Shown here in pieces: positions 22,527 to 34,690 of a stretch of DNA of 64,000 nt. Made by a program: the position numbers and the translations under genes. Under the pieces are notes generated by a model that searched no databases, was not told the DNA's origin, and worked only from the letters and a program-made list of their open reading frames with translations. Within the stretch, counting starts at the first letter, position 1. Every line of letters begins with the position of its first letter. Source of the stretch: Magnolia sinica (lineage: Eukaryota; Streptophyta; Magnoliopsida; Magnoliales; Magnoliaceae); contig NC_080573.1 in assembly GCF_029962835.1 (NCBI RefSeq), forward strand, positions 37,937,001 to 38,001,000, read 5' to 3'.

Positions 22527-24989
22527 TCATGACGCGCCGAGTCCTCGGTAAACTGCGATGAAGTCCATCGATACATGCTCCCACTTCCACTGTGGAACGC
22601 TCAACGGCAAGGGACCAGGGGGTCTCTGATGATCGGCCTTGACACGTTGGCATGTGTCACACTCGGCCACAAAACTCGCAATCTGGCGTTTCATCCCCTG
22701 CCAGAAGTACTGCCTCCTCATATCACGATACATCTTCGTGGAGCCCGGGTGGATAGTAAGTCTCGATCGGTGTGCCTCGGTCATCAAATCATGACGCAAC
22801 TCTGGCACATCTGGGACACACAACCGGCCTCTAAAGCGTAATCCACCATCGGAACCAATCTGCCAGTCTGACTGCTCCACGGATGTGGCTTCTGCTCGAT
22901 ACTTCTGAAGTGACTCGTCCGTCTGCTGAGCCTCGATCACCCTAGCCACTAAAGAGGGTTGAATCGACAAGCTCGAAAGCTGAACAATGGAAGACTGCAG
23001 ACCGAACTCAAAGTCAAACTCTGATACATCCTCGAGCATCTGCCACTCACGCACCATCATCTGTGCCACCAGGCCTCGTGGCTGACGGCTGAGCGCGTCC
23101 GCCACCACATTTGCCTTGCCCGGGTGGTACTGAAGGTCAAAATCATAATCTTTCAGCAACTCCATCCATCGCCTCTGTCGCAGGTTCAACTCGGACTGAG
23201 AAAATAGATACTTCAAGCTCTTATGATCCGAGAAGAGCTCGAACCTAGCCCCATATAGATAATGCCTCCACACCTTCAGTGCGAAGACGACTGCTGCGAG
23301 CTCCAAATCATGAGTGGGGTAGTTCAGCTCATGGACCTTGAGCTGGCGCGAGGCATACGCCACTGGCTTCCCATGCTGCATCAGTACAGCACCCAAGCCA
23401 ACTCTGGAGGCATCAGTAAAAACAACAAAACCCTCACTCCCATCAGGAATAGTGAGAACAGGAGCGGACGTGAGGCGGTCCTTCAACTCTGTAAATGCCT
23501 TCTCGCAAGCGTCACTCCAGATGAACTCGACACCCTTCCGGGTCAACCGGGTTAGCGGTGCTGCAATACGGGAGAAACTCTCGATAAACCGTCGGTAATA
23601 TCCCGCTAGACCAAGGAAGCTGCGAATCTCGGACGCGTTCGTGGGCTTGCCCCACCGACGCACTGCATCAACCTTCGAGGGGTCCACAGCGACACCCTCC
23701 GTCGTCACCACGTGACCGAGGAACTTCATCTCCTCCTGCCAAAACTCACACTTCTCCAGCTTCGCATACAGCTGGTGGGCACGGAGGGTCTCAAGCACAA
23801 TCCGCAGGTGCTCAGCATGGTCCTCTCGAGTCCTCGAATATACAAGAATATCATCAATGAATACCACCACAAACTGATCAAGGAACGGTCGAAAAACCTC
23901 ATTCATCAGCTGCATGAAGATAGCGGGCGCGTTGGTCAGTCCAAATGACATGACCAGGAACTCGAAGTGACCATAACGTGTCCGGAAAGCCGTCTTCGGA
24001 ATGTCCTCCTCTCGGACCCGAATCTGATGGTAACCAGAACGCAAGTCTATCTTAGAAAAATACTGTGCACCCTGCAACTGATCGAACAAGTCATCAATAC
24101 GGGGAAGCGGGTATCGGTTCTTAATGGTGACTCTATTGAGCTCACGATAATCTACACAGAGTCGCAACGAACCATCCTTCTTCTTCACAAACAATACCGG
24201 GGCTCCCCAAGGTGAACTACTAGGACGAATGAAACCTAACTCCCGGAGCTCATCCAACTGCTCCTGCAGTTCCCTCAACTCCAATGGTGCCATCCGGTAG
24301 GGGGCCTTCGAGATGGGCGCAGTACCGGGTACCAAATCAATCTGGAACTCCACCTGCCGACGCGGCGGTAAACCCGGTATCTCCTGAAACACATCCGGGT
24401 ACTCACAAACAACTGGCAACTGCTCAATACTCTCTGCCACAGAATCCTCAATGACCGAGGCCAAGAAACTAGATAATGGCTCTTCTCTGGGCTCGGCGAC
24501 GAACTGGAACACTGGCAAGCCTGGAATGTGAAACGTAACCGTCCTCGCGGCATATTCTAAGATGGCACCATACTCTGCAAGCCAGTCCATACCCAGAATC
24601 ACATCAAAACCTGACATCGGCATCACGAACAGATCGGCAGGAAGGAATATCTCGCCTACTAACACCGGGCAAGAAGGACAGCTACGGGTCAACATAATAG
24701 ACTTCCCCATGGGAGTCGAAACGGTCAAAGCTTCAGACATGGACTCCGATGGAATACCGGTCGATCGGCAAAACTGCTCATCCACAAAAGAATGGGAGGC
24801 ACTAGAATCAAATAAAACATGAGCAATGTAGGAAAAATAAGAAGAATATCCTCGATAACTTTGTAGGTCGATGACTGCGGGTCCTGACCTGGCGCCTGCT
24901 GCGTGGGATAAAATTGGCCCTGAGCTGGTAGGGGAAGTAAACTGGAAGACTGAGGGTCCTGAGTTTATGCTTGCTGGGCTACGATACAT
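22527..24989 (-). pseudogene. Tekay/Del protease-reverse transcriptase-RNase H-integrase N-terminus (820 aa open)
   Basis: This is the longest open frame in the window. Protease: [11 protein letters not shown] at residues 58-68; the usual Asp-Ser-Gly triad is Asp-Ser-Ser here, which probably impairs it. Reverse transcriptase: [10 protein letters not shown] at 276-285, [10 protein letters not shown] near 293-302, catalytic VFIDD at 376-380. RNase H: FTDAS at 524-528, ELAAV at 563-567, SDHKSL at 587-592, DALSR at 631-635. The integrase HHCC zinc region lies at about 745-790 (ECDTCQRVK). The frame ends in a frameshift inside integrase, just after SMDFI. The apparent start is not a real initiator; gag and pol are one polyprotein region with stops between 24990 and 25144. 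Confidence 0.93.
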
Positions 24990-25144
24990 ACTCGACCCAA
25001 GGACTGGACATATGAATATCCCCTCTGCTGGTGCTGGTGCTGCTGCTGTCTCTACTGCTGCGGTCTCTACTGGGGAGGTCTGCCTGGCTGCCTCTACTAT
25101 AGAGGAGGAGCCCTAGGAGCAAGGGCTGGAAGCTGCGCTCTTTG

Positions 25145-26365
25145 CTACTGCTGCTGAGAAGGACAAGGAGGAGGCAACTGTGGTGGCCTCTGCTGCTGAA
25201 TGGGGAGAGGGCACTCACGCCTCCGATGCCCGACCTGTCCACAGCCGAAGCATACACCAGAAAAGGGGCCGGAAGATGAAGCGGTTGGCGGTGCTAATGA
25301 TGATGAAGAAGCTACTAACTGAACCGCAGGCTGCCGAAATCCTGATCTGCCCCTCCTCCTCTGCTGACGGAGCTGCCTGGAGCTGCTGGCTGGTGCCCTC
25401 CTCTTTCGGTCTCCACCGGAACTCTGCTCTCTCGACCTCTGGGTCATAGCCCAGTCCTCCTCATAAACCAGTGCCCGATGAACGACCTGGTCAAACGTCT
25501 CTAAACAATGCCCTACCACACGACTGCGAAGGGCAGGACATAAACCGGTCACAAAACGATGAGCCCTCATCTTCTCATCGCTGGTGAGATGAGGAGCAAA
25601 TCTAGACAAGGCTAAGAAACGGGCCTCATACTGAGATACGGTCATATCACCCTGTACTAGGGTCTCAAACTCGATCGCCCGCTGGATCTGAACCTGCTCA
25701 GGGAAGAACTTCTGGTCGAAACGGACCACGAACTCCTCCCATGTCCAAGCAAACTGAGGCCCGACCATCCTAGATACGGATGACCACCAGTGACGGGCCT
25801 CACCCTGAAGAAGATATGTCGCAAGGGATACTCTCTGACCCGCAGGACACTGAATAGTGTCAAAAATCCTCGCAACCTCAGTGCGCCAAGCCTCGGCAGC
25901 AGAAGGGTCAGGGTCACCACTAAACCTCGGGGGATCATGTTGCCGGAACTCTCGAGCTATCGCACTAGCACGCGGTAAGTCAGACTGCCCAAAAACCTCG
26001 TAGCAGGCTGACGGGTCTACAATGCGGTGGCAACAAGCCGCATCAATCGCTGGAAATGCTCGCTCCTATAGGTACTGCCGGAAAGGGAGGCGGCACTCGC
26101 CTCGAAGTGAGGCACGGGGCGGCCGGCGGAGCAGAGCCTCGAATCGGAACAGCAGCCGAGTAGGGGAATAGGTGGGGAACCGGGCAATCGGAGGTATGGG
26201 CGCTACGGGCTCAACTGGAGGAACAGGCCGGATCGGGACCTCAGGAATCGGATCCTCAACAACGGGAGTCGGATGTGCTCGAGTAGAAGGGGTAACTCGG
26301 GCACCTCATCCACGTGCACCACGACCACGGGTGCCACGACCACGGGAGCCACGTCCACGCGGCAT
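25145..26365 (-). pseudogene. Tekay/Del gag (broken)
   Basis: The probable initiator is ATG at 26365, giving a Gly/Arg-repeat N-terminus (MPRGRGSRGRGTRGRG). At least one in-frame stop follows (26066-26068) and possibly a frameshift before it. From about 26060 the frame is open to 25145. It includes the capsid-like segment with ARHWWSS and FFPEQVQIQRAIEFETLVQG, an Arg/Gln-rich linker, and one intact CCHC zinc knuckle CFGCGQVGHRRREC near 25205-25250. It ends in Gln/Pro-rich sequence. The plus-strand open frames over this GC-rich region are shadows. Confidence 0.88.
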
Positions 26366-26511
26366 CGTCTACAAAATAATGACGACTCAAGGAATCAAGA
26401 CAATTACAGGCTCAATACGGAGCGAAAGGAAGGATCTCGGGACACTACTTGTCCCATGTTCTTAGCAGACCTGCGATGTCATCCTTAGTCTTTCCAGAAT
26501 TACTTGCTATT

Positions 26512-26523
26512 CTCTGATACCAA
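26512..26523 (-). other. Primer-binding site (initiator Met tRNA)
   Basis: TGGTATCAGAGA on the minus strand lies four bases inside the right LTR. It matches the common plant primer site TGGTATCAGAGC at 11 of 12 positions. Confidence 0.88.
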
Positions 26524-26527
26524 CTCC

Positions 26528-29500
26528 TGTCACGCCCCAGACTCGGTAACCGGACTCACAAGGAACCCGATGGCCGGTTCTGGCCGCAACAGCCTCCGTA
26601 GTACCCCATTCTCGGCTCCTGAGGTAGGTTCCGATCCTGGGATCCTACAAGGAGGATTTTCATAACAATATAATCACTTCCAATGCGAGCATACCCAAGA
26701 TCACAGCAAGTACATCTGAGAATAACAAAGGCACACATCACAAAATCCACTAAATATTTGAACTTTTACAATCATCCAAAAGGTCCAAAAGGACATACAT
26801 GAGAATAAAAGGAAAAGAGAGAGAAATCAGCAACACTGGAGTCCTCACTGCTCAACTCTACTCCATGCTCTGCTGCTACGGCGCCTACCTAGAGTCTCCT
26901 GCACGTATCAATCGTGCATAAGCTTATAGAAGCTTAGAGGGTGGTGTAAGTGTGTGACAATGGTGCACGAAGAATACTAGGAGGTATAAGGAGAGAAGCA
27001 TAATCAATGAACATATCACTAGTCTTACCAAGGCTTACCATGAATGCGATACAATAAGTAATGAATGCCATACCAAGGCAATGTATGAAAGGGGGCTTGT
27101 ACCCAATGCTAATGCAATGTAAGTAATGTCGTGCTCATATCCAAACCATAAGTCAAGTACATTTTCGATCATAAGGAAATCACCGGGTCCATTACACTGC
27201 TGATTGCCGCTCTACAGACCCGCATAGCCAAACGAGCGTAAGAGACCTCACTACCCGCCCGTGGACAACCAATCACCAACAAGGCTCGAAGGTAGCGGAC
27301 CCATTTACGAGCTAGTCGGACTCGGCCTAGCAATGCCTCCTCACACCAGTGTAAGGCCACACCCCTATCCAACCGACTACACGACGTGGGAGTCGCGGCC
27401 TAACGGTATAAGGCCCTCGTGCGCTCATGTATTCCACCCGGTCACGGCGTTGGAGCAGATCCTTGGTACCATGGAAGTTTTGGGAATCTCACCCATGGGC
27501 ATCCTACGCACCCAGTATGCTCAAGTAATATTTTCGGTGTCCACATATGCGGCCATCCACAAATGTCCCTGTGAAGGCAAGGCCCTGATGAAGCAAGGGC
27601 GGTATCCTCATGAAATGCGATGCCAATGCATGAGTCGCACACACAAATCATGCACAAGTTTCAGGCACTCAATGTGCAAAAGGGAAGAAACTCCATCCCT
27701 GAATGACCACTATACAATGCAATCAATTCATACAGATGATGCATATGGGTTGCAACGATGTAAGTGTGCTACCTGAGGAATATGAAATCGTCTGTCCCAA
27801 GGAGGGTCAAGACCTAGGCACATCGACAGGTATTCTAAGAAGAAGAGAAGTCCTCTAGTGGGAGCCCAGTACTTTGGGATGACCCACAAACTAAGAGAGT
27901 CAAAATCCTAAGGAGGAACAGTCCTAGCCAGGCCCAAGGTGGGCCTTTAACCACCTATAAGGGCCTCTATGGGCCTACCTTAGGGCCACCAAGGAGGACA
28001 TCCAACCTCAACTAGGTCCCAAAAGGTAGCCTACTATATATGCAAAGAAAGGTCCAAGGCACAATCAACCCATGGCCTAGTGGGCCATACACTAAGCCCA
28101 AAAATAAAGGCAACCTGGTGGGCCCTTAAGCAAGGTTAGGGCCCAACCATAAGGGTCATAGGTTCATTCATTGTGGTAGGCCTAATGGGCAGCCCATTAT
28201 CCCAACATATGGAAAATTCTTAAATTTTTAACACATGTAAGTTGGGCCTCACATCTCGGCCCAAGTATGGATTTATTATAGTGGGCAAACAAGGGCCCAA
28301 CTGCTTGAGTATTTAGCCCATAAGGCCCATTACAATGACATGGTAAATATAGGGCCCAAGGGTTCAATGGGCCTATCAAAAGTTCCAGCCCAACCAAGGC
28401 TATAAGGCCCTTACTTAACTAAGAGACTAGCCCAAGAAGAATCCTATTTGGGATGGGCCTTTAATCATACACTAATTAAGCCCAAAAAATAAAAATTAAG
28501 ATGATAAGATACTGACATAAATCCTCCTCAAATCTAGTGGGCCATATTGCCCCAAAGAACATCTATAGGCAATAGTTATTGGGCTCAATGCCAAATTCCA
28601 GCCCACCCAAATTTCTGGGTTGGTTGGAGTTCAGCATTAGAAGTATTTTTAGTATAATTAATTCTGGATGGCTCACACACATCACTGTGGGCCCCACCAG
28701 ATGAGAGAGGATATACAATACATGTATGAAATGGGCCAGACTGTTAGAATGCAAGCCCAGCAGTAGCCTAAGGCAGGGATGTCCCATGTGTAGGCAGTCC
28801 TATGGGCCTGGGGTATATGGCCCAAAAATCCACCTAATGTGTTCTAATTGAATAAAAAGGGGGCAAGTATGATCAATCCCCTAAGGACCCTACATGGATG
28901 GGTGGTGGGACATTCAACACATCGAGGTGGGCCCACGAAGCAGGCTACATGCCCCAGCCTGGGCGTCCTTGCCTAGCAGACCACTTCCAGCCATACCACG
29001 GGCAACTCAAATGTATTTTGGATCTGAAATTTTACAAAGTGATACTTCCATAGGTGACCTACACTCCCACAAAATTTCAAGATTTTTGGACACTTATAAA
29101 TATTTTAATTTATTTAAATAAAATAGACTGTCCAGAAAATCGGACTGACCTGGACGTCCCAACGTGGTGGGCTAGTCCGGCCCTTGCCACGGTGTACACA
29201 GAGGTCCATTGGCCCTGAAATTTGGTAAGTGGGTCCTAGAATGGGTGGAACATATCTCCACAAAATTTCAGAATTTTTAGACATATATAAATATTTTAAT
29301 TTATTTAAAGAAATCAATCTGTCCTAAAACTCGGACTGATCTGGACACCGTATTGTAATGGGCCAGTCCAGCCACCACCATGGTGTGTACAGGTGTCCAT
29401 TGGCCCCAAAATTTTGTAGGTAGGTCCTACCATAAGTGAACCACCTCTATGTAAAATTTTATAATTTTTGGATACTGATAAATATTTTAATTAAATTAGG

Positions 29501-31268
29501 AATTTCAATCTGTCCAGGAAGGGATGTTGCTGTCCATGCATTGTTTACCCAATAAGGTGGGCCCAACCTTCATCCAAGAGGGGAAAAATGGAGGTTTAGT
29601 ATTTTCTTCATAAAATAAAGTAAGGTGGGGTCCATAAAAGTGGCCCATCCTTCAGAGAAACCAAGCTGAAGTGTATGTTTTCCCTCCATACATGTGGGTT
29701 GGACAGCCCAACAAGGTGGACCGCCCACCCCTATGGGCCTCCTTTTTGGGTACCATATCATGGACCATCTGAGGTATGACCCATCACACCTCATGGTGGG
29801 GTCCACACCTTCTCATTACACTCCATACTTATAAAGAAAATAATGACAATCATGATCCAAAAATCCATGCCAAAGATTGAACATGACAATCCATGCAACA
29901 GTCCAAGTTTTTGGACAGCAATACATGGCTGGACACATCAGCTTATATCTCAATAATCCCAGCCATAAAAAGGGTGTGTAGCCTTCCTCAGTGGGCCCCA
30001 CATAAGTCCAGATCACATACTAGAACTAGGACACTTGCATGCATTTGATTAAGGTGTCCGATGATCATGGAGTTAGGTGATAAGAGCATCCCACCTTGCT
30101 GGATTTTTATTTTTATTTATTTTGGGACATCCAAGGCCCACTATAAATGGGCCACACACACACTATCATCCATACATCAGAGAAAGAAAAGAAGGAAAGA
30201 GAGTAATCCGGCCATGGGGGTAGGGCCCCGCCACTAGTGGGCCCTCCCAAGAGTGAATCATACCCATACAACTACATTGATTTTACATGCAACATAAAAT
30301 CACTACATGCATGATATATAATTGTTATGGATGGTTGGGATGCCATCCCAACATGATCCTTAGGGTCTAGATGACCTTAAGATGGAGTTGATTATAAAAT
30401 ACATCATGATGGGGTCCATGGAGAATGGCCCCATCATGGATCATGACATGCATGTAGGATGGGCCAAAGGGCCACATCCATGGGATCAAATGGGATCCCC
30501 ACCATGGATTGGTGGGTCCCATATGATCCATCTAGAAAGAAAAAGATCAAAGGGTAGAAAATAAGATCAACAATTATAATCACCCACCTTGAATCTTCAA
30601 GCTACCACCAACACTAGGTACTCCAAGCTCCAAGCTTAAAGGTTCAATGGTCAAGATGAATTTGTGGTGGCTAGATGGAGGAAGAAAGGAAGGGGAAGTT
30701 GCTGGAAATTGGGAGAGGGAGGGCTGGAAATTCTTCCATGGAAGAGGAAAATGAGAGAATGAAGGAGGAGAGAGAGGAAGGGAAGGTTGTAGGGGAGTCA
30801 TCATTACTCTCCCTCCTTGGTTAGAGAAAGAAATCATAACCTATGGTGATACAAACAATGCTTGCTAGGGTAGGTTAGGTGTGGGTAGTGTTTAGGATGG
30901 TTAGTGTTTATTCCATGGGAATTATAGTGTGTGTGGGTGGTGTGCATGGGAACTTGTGCCTGAGAGTGGTCCATATGCTTTTGTACAAAAAGTGGGCCAC
31001 AAGATGAAATGCTCACAACTTTTGATCTATAAGTCGGATGAATGCACAAGACACGTCGTTGGAATCGCAACGACGATGCGGTCACAATGGTATAGGTCTC
31101 AACTCGATCCGAGTCGGGTCTTCATGACTGGGCTCACGGATGACCGCAAACACTATCCAAGGGTCACGGGTCGCCGGGATTCGACCGGTAGGACCGCGGG
31201 ATCAAGATGGACGGAATGCATACTCACACACACACATGCACACATGCGAACTCGGGTCGGGTCTCACA
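26528..31268 (-). mobile_element. Tekay/Del Gypsy 5' LTR, 4741 bp
   Basis: This is the partner of 16651-21401. Differences are few, for example a two-base loss near 27100, several changes in 27180-27230, and loss of four T bases near 28648. Its CA end at 31268 abuts the TTTAT duplication. Confidence 0.95.
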
Positions 31269-31273
31269 TTTAT
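31269..31273. repeat. Target-site duplication TTTAT (right copy)
   Basis: Matches 16646-16650. Together they define a clean 5-bp duplication for the Tekay/Del insertion. Confidence 0.95.
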
Positions 31274-31899
31274 AGAGAACCAACTAGTTCTTCAACCCTC
31301 ATATTATCCGTATCACGAAGTTCTTGGATCGCGGTTACTTTAGAATTGAACCGTTCAGGAAGTGAGCGTAATATTTTTGCACACACTTTACTTTCTGGGA
31401 TTTTATCGCCAAGACCCCACATTGAGTTTACAATGTCATTCAATCTAGTGTAAAAGTCTATAAATATTTCATTTTCCTCCATATGAATTTCTTCAAATCT
31501 GGTTGTGAGGAGTTGGACTTTAGATTTTTTGACAATTATAGTACCCTCGTGTGTCATTTCTAATTTATCCCAAGCTTGCTTTGCAGTATCACAGGAAATG
31601 ATTCTTTTGAACTCATCCGATGATAGTGCGCAAGTAATTGCATTTAGTGCTTTAGCATTTACACTACTCTCACTTTTCTAAAGAGTGGTCCATTGGTAAT
31701 ATGGTGTGACTTTCATAGATTTTGAACCATCAACCCCAGTAACTTCCATGATAGGAGGTTTCCATTCAGTTGCTGTGGCTTGCCACACACTCTCATCCAT
31801 TGATTTGAGGAAGATCCTTATTCTGGCTTTCCAATAGGCATATTTGGAGCCATCAAAGGGTGGAGGCCTAGTGACTGAAAGGCTATCAAAATTTGACAT
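31269..31899 (-). pseudogene. Sirevirus gag, N-terminal part
   Basis: It starts at ATG 31899 (MSNFDSLSVTRPPPFDG, then YAYWKARI), the typical Copia gag start, about 60 bp inside the primer site. It holds the UBN2-type gag domain, with AWDKLEMTHEGT and FYTRLNDIV near 31460-31570. In-frame stops occur near 31679 and at 31270-31272, the latter inside the TTTAT duplication. The rest of gag is at 15894-16645, beyond the nested Gypsy. Confidence 0.88.
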
Positions 31900-31959
31900 C
31901 TTAAATAGCTTAAATCATTAGCTCAGGAATTAAATCCAAGAATAAAAAAGAGCTATTAG

Positions 31960-31971
31960 GCTTTGATACCA
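31960..31971 (-). other. Primer-binding site of the Sirevirus
   Basis: TGGTATCAAAGC on the minus strand, two bases inside the 5' LTR. It matches the initiator-Met site TGGTATCAGAGC at 11 of 12 positions. Confidence 0.82.
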
Positions 31972-31973
31972 CT

Positions 31974-33969
31974 TGAAAAGGCCTAGCTATATGTCCTAGA
32001 GGGGGGGTGAATAGGATAATGCCAAATAAAACTTATAACAGCGGAATTAAAAAGAATATGATAGCTAAAATAAATCACAATGCAAGAAAGTAAAATAACC
32101 TCAAAATTCAGATCTTGAGAGGTTGATACAAATGTTGTTCTAAGGACAACCTTACACCAAAAACCAGAGTTTATGGTAAGACAACCTTATTTCTAGAAAG
32201 ATCTTTGTATCAAATCTCAAACCGAAGAGGAATACAGAAATAAATACAAACTGAATTAAAATAAATTGTAATCACAAATGTATTGTTCTAGGGACAGCCA
32301 TACACCATAAAAATGGCAGGGCAACCTTGCTGGAACAACTTTTAAAGGAAATTGAATATCAAGCTGATAAAGGAATAGCAGAAAATAAATTCTAAACTAT
32401 TACAAAATTCTCACAATGCTTGAATTAAATGATTACAACATTCACCACCATACATACATCCCACAAAAGAATACTTAAAGATCAGAAGTATAAATCATTC
32501 AACCACAACACAAGGGATTATAGTGGTTCGCCTGTGTGTTCACCAACTGTTAAACAACAGCCACACAGAATGCTACTCCACTCCTAATATCCTCACACAG
32601 GGGATATTAGCGTTCACTAACAAAATAGGTTTTCCCAGGTTCACCCAAAACCTTTACAATTGTGTCTTTGTCTGTGGGCTTACACAACTAAAAAACTCCA
32701 CTTCTGAGTTTTCCTGGCTCTCCTCAGATAACCAATACAACAAGATTTTTCTGGCAAATCTTGAAAGAAACCAAAACAGAAAGGAATTTATAATTAAATG
32801 TAAAATACCTGATTATCTCCTTCGTTGTAGCAGCCCGGTAGAACCAAATCAGAGTAGATGTTGAATGTCCAAGTTCAATGTCCAGTACTCAATTACAATG
32901 GTTCTAATTCTAATAGATTTTAAATTAAACCAAATAGGGCTTGCCTTAATTGATTTTGATTCCAAAGAAAGGGAATAACAATTCCTCTTATCAAATTAGA
33001 TTGGAATAGCAGAAACAAAATCAATTAAATAAAGCTAAGGAAAGAGAATAGTAAATAAGCACACTTAGCTTAGATGGAGCACAAAATTATCTCTCAGAAG
33101 TTCGACGAAGATTGACTTGAATGGATTAATTAATTTGATGATTTCTTCTGAGATTCGTGTACTATTTATAGGTGAGCAGATCGCGTCTTCGACTGGTCTA
33201 GGGAGCTCTTCGACTAGTCGAAGCAATAACAGATATTTGAAAAATCAGGCGCGATAAGCTTTGACCGTTCTACGACTGGTCGAAGGTCTCCTTCGACTGG
33301 TCGTAGGTCACCTTCGACTGGTCGAAGAACCTGAAAAACATCGCTGGATTTTGAGTCAAAGTTTTTCGACTGGTCGAAGATGCAGTCGACACCATTCCTT
33401 CGACTGGTCGAACAGATTCCTGGACTAGTCGAAGCCTAACAGATTTTATCCGAAATTTGTAACAAACTCATGACTGATCGAGGAATTTCTTAGACTGGTC
33501 GAAGCAACTCTAGGACTAGTCGAAGAACAGACCAAACTCATGTAAAATAAACATTTGATTTATGTATCCAAAATGACCTACTTCTAAGGTCAACCTAAGG
33601 TCAGTCAAACCTCAACCATGAAGTAAGGACATTGAAACATTAGGAACTAGTGACCTTGAAGTATGAGCCTTGAAGTCTTGATGTAGTTCAATCTTGAAAT
33701 CTTGATGAAGCTCAATCTTGAAAGTGTCTTGAGTTCTTTACAAACTGCCTTGTACTTTTCTTGAAGTCTTCCAGCTTGAGTCTTGTCTTGTGAGCAGTTC
33801 ATGCATTCAAGATTGATCCTTGTACTTGTGAGCTTTGCTTGTTGTGGAGCTTTAGTTTGTTTATGAATTTTGATCCTTAAGAGAGCTTCACTTATGCAAG
33901 TAATATATAACAGTGATTTTGGCACCACAAATTTGACAACAGACAGGGTTATAAACTATAACACTTACA
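31974..33969 (-). mobile_element. Sirevirus 5' LTR, 1996 bp
   Basis: This is the partner of 8440-10480. It contains the TATA box at 33172-33181 (minus) and about 11 palindrome units at 33186-33530. Two units present in the left LTR are missing here. Confidence 0.93.
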
Positions 33970-33974
33970 GATCC
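33970..33974. repeat. Target-site duplication GATCC (right copy)
   Basis: Matches 8435-8439. Copia integrase coding sequence continues on both sides. Confidence 0.95.
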
Positions 33975-34300
33975 CTTCATCCTTACAATATTTATTAAAC
34001 TTAGTGGAAGTAAATTCTCCATCATTGTCAGTCCTTAAAACATTTGTTTTTTACCCTGAATATTTTTCCACCATTGCCTTCCATTGTTTGAATATGGTGA
34101 AAACTTTGAATTTACGTTTCATGAAGTAAACTCAAACTTTTCGGGAGTAGTTGTCAATGAATGAAACAAAAAATGATGACCCCCCATCGGAAACCTCTGA
34201 CGACGACCCCCATACATCAGAGTGCACATAATCAAGCACTCCCTTACATACATGTTTTCCAAATTTAAAAGATGAAAGTGCCCTGGTTAAGGAATCCGTA
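33975..34300 (-). pseudogene. Outer Copia integrase, N-terminal part
   Basis: Minus-strand frame with GKHVCKGVLDYVHSDVWG and FFVSFIDNYSRKV at 34130-34260, then KYCKDEGI ending at the GATCC duplication. It joins the integrase end at 8434. Upstream protease and gag are absent: sequence beyond about 34300 belongs to a Gypsy LTR, so a deletion or insertion has removed the Copia 5' half. The exact junction is uncertain by some tens of bases. Confidence 0.82.
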
Positions 34301-34690
34301 GAAGCTTCGCAAGTCCTTGCTCTTTCTCTTCCACCCTGATTCGTACCTAGGAAAGTTAGAATCACCCCTTTATATAGGAAAAATCTACATCGACTTGAAA
34401 TGACTTCAAATTTATGCACTTTTATTACGCATCGGTCACACTAAATTTCACTTTTGTTACATCGAATTAGCATTTTGTTTGCAGCCAAATTTCTTCAATA
34501 TCTATCTAAAGTATCTTCTCCCTTAGGTTGAACAAAACCTCCATTCGGTGGCACCGAACATGGCTTTGGTCGCACCTAAGTGTCGAGCTGAATTATCTCT
34601 GACAATCACAGTTTCTTATTGGACTGTTCGATGCACATTCGGTCAAATCGAACCAACCTCAAGTGGGAGTGAATAGTCTGTTATTTCTAT
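34300..34690 (-). mobile_element. LTR fragment of the OTA/Athila-like Gypsy (probable 3' LTR remnant)
   Basis: On the minus strand CCTATATAAAGGGGTGATTC (about 34362-34381) and the following GGTAGAAGAGAAAGAGCAAGGACTT-like block match the LTR at 63465-63530. A perfect interrupted palindrome TTCGGTGGCACCGAA lies upstream at 34544-34558, with half-matches to about 34650. The LTR start and its polypurine tract are not recognisable and the 3' end runs into Copia, so this is a truncated remnant. Confidence 0.6.

Larger units (their letters stand above)
16651..31268 (-). mobile_element. Chromodomain Gypsy (Tekay/Del type), 14.6 kb, two LTRs and TSD
   Basis: This complete insertion lies in the Sirevirus gag. 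It has TG...CA ends, TTTAT duplications, LTRs of 4751 bp (16651-21401) and 4741 bp (26528-31268), a primer site matching initiator Met tRNA at 26512-26523 and a polypurine tract at 21402-21416. The internal region (5.1 kb) holds gag, protease, reverse transcriptase, RNase H, integrase and a C-terminal chromodomain, the chromovirus order. The LTRs differ only at scattered positions and small indels, so it is the youngest insertion here. Stops and a frameshift nevertheless break both gag and pol. Confidence 0.95.
8440..33969 (-). mobile_element. Sirevirus-type Copia retrotransposon (25.5 kb with its own nested insert)
   Basis: Evidence for a complete insertion is TG...CA ends, two LTRs (8440-10480 and 31974-33969), the GATCC duplication, a primer site next to the right LTR and a polypurine tract next to the left LTR. 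Sirevirus assignment rests on five points: the CCTAGAGGGGGGTGAATAGG-like motif at the LTR edge, repeated polypurine tracts, an acidic extended gag, the reverse-transcriptase motif [10 protein letters not shown], and an extra env-like ORF between pol and the 3' LTR. Removing the Gypsy at 16651-31268 leaves about 10.9 kb, a normal Sirevirus size. The LTRs are still very similar, so insertion was fairly recent. Several stops and frameshifts now break gag-pol and the env-like ORF. Confidence 0.93.

Noticed and set aside
23262..25449. Plus-strand frames of 80-100 aa across the Gypsy pol and gag
   Set aside because: Antisense shadows of the minus-strand polyprotein in GC-rich sequence.
26512..26523. 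Possible tRNA gene fragment at TGGTATCAGAG
   Set aside because: It is only the primer-binding site next to an LTR; no cloverleaf can be formed around it.
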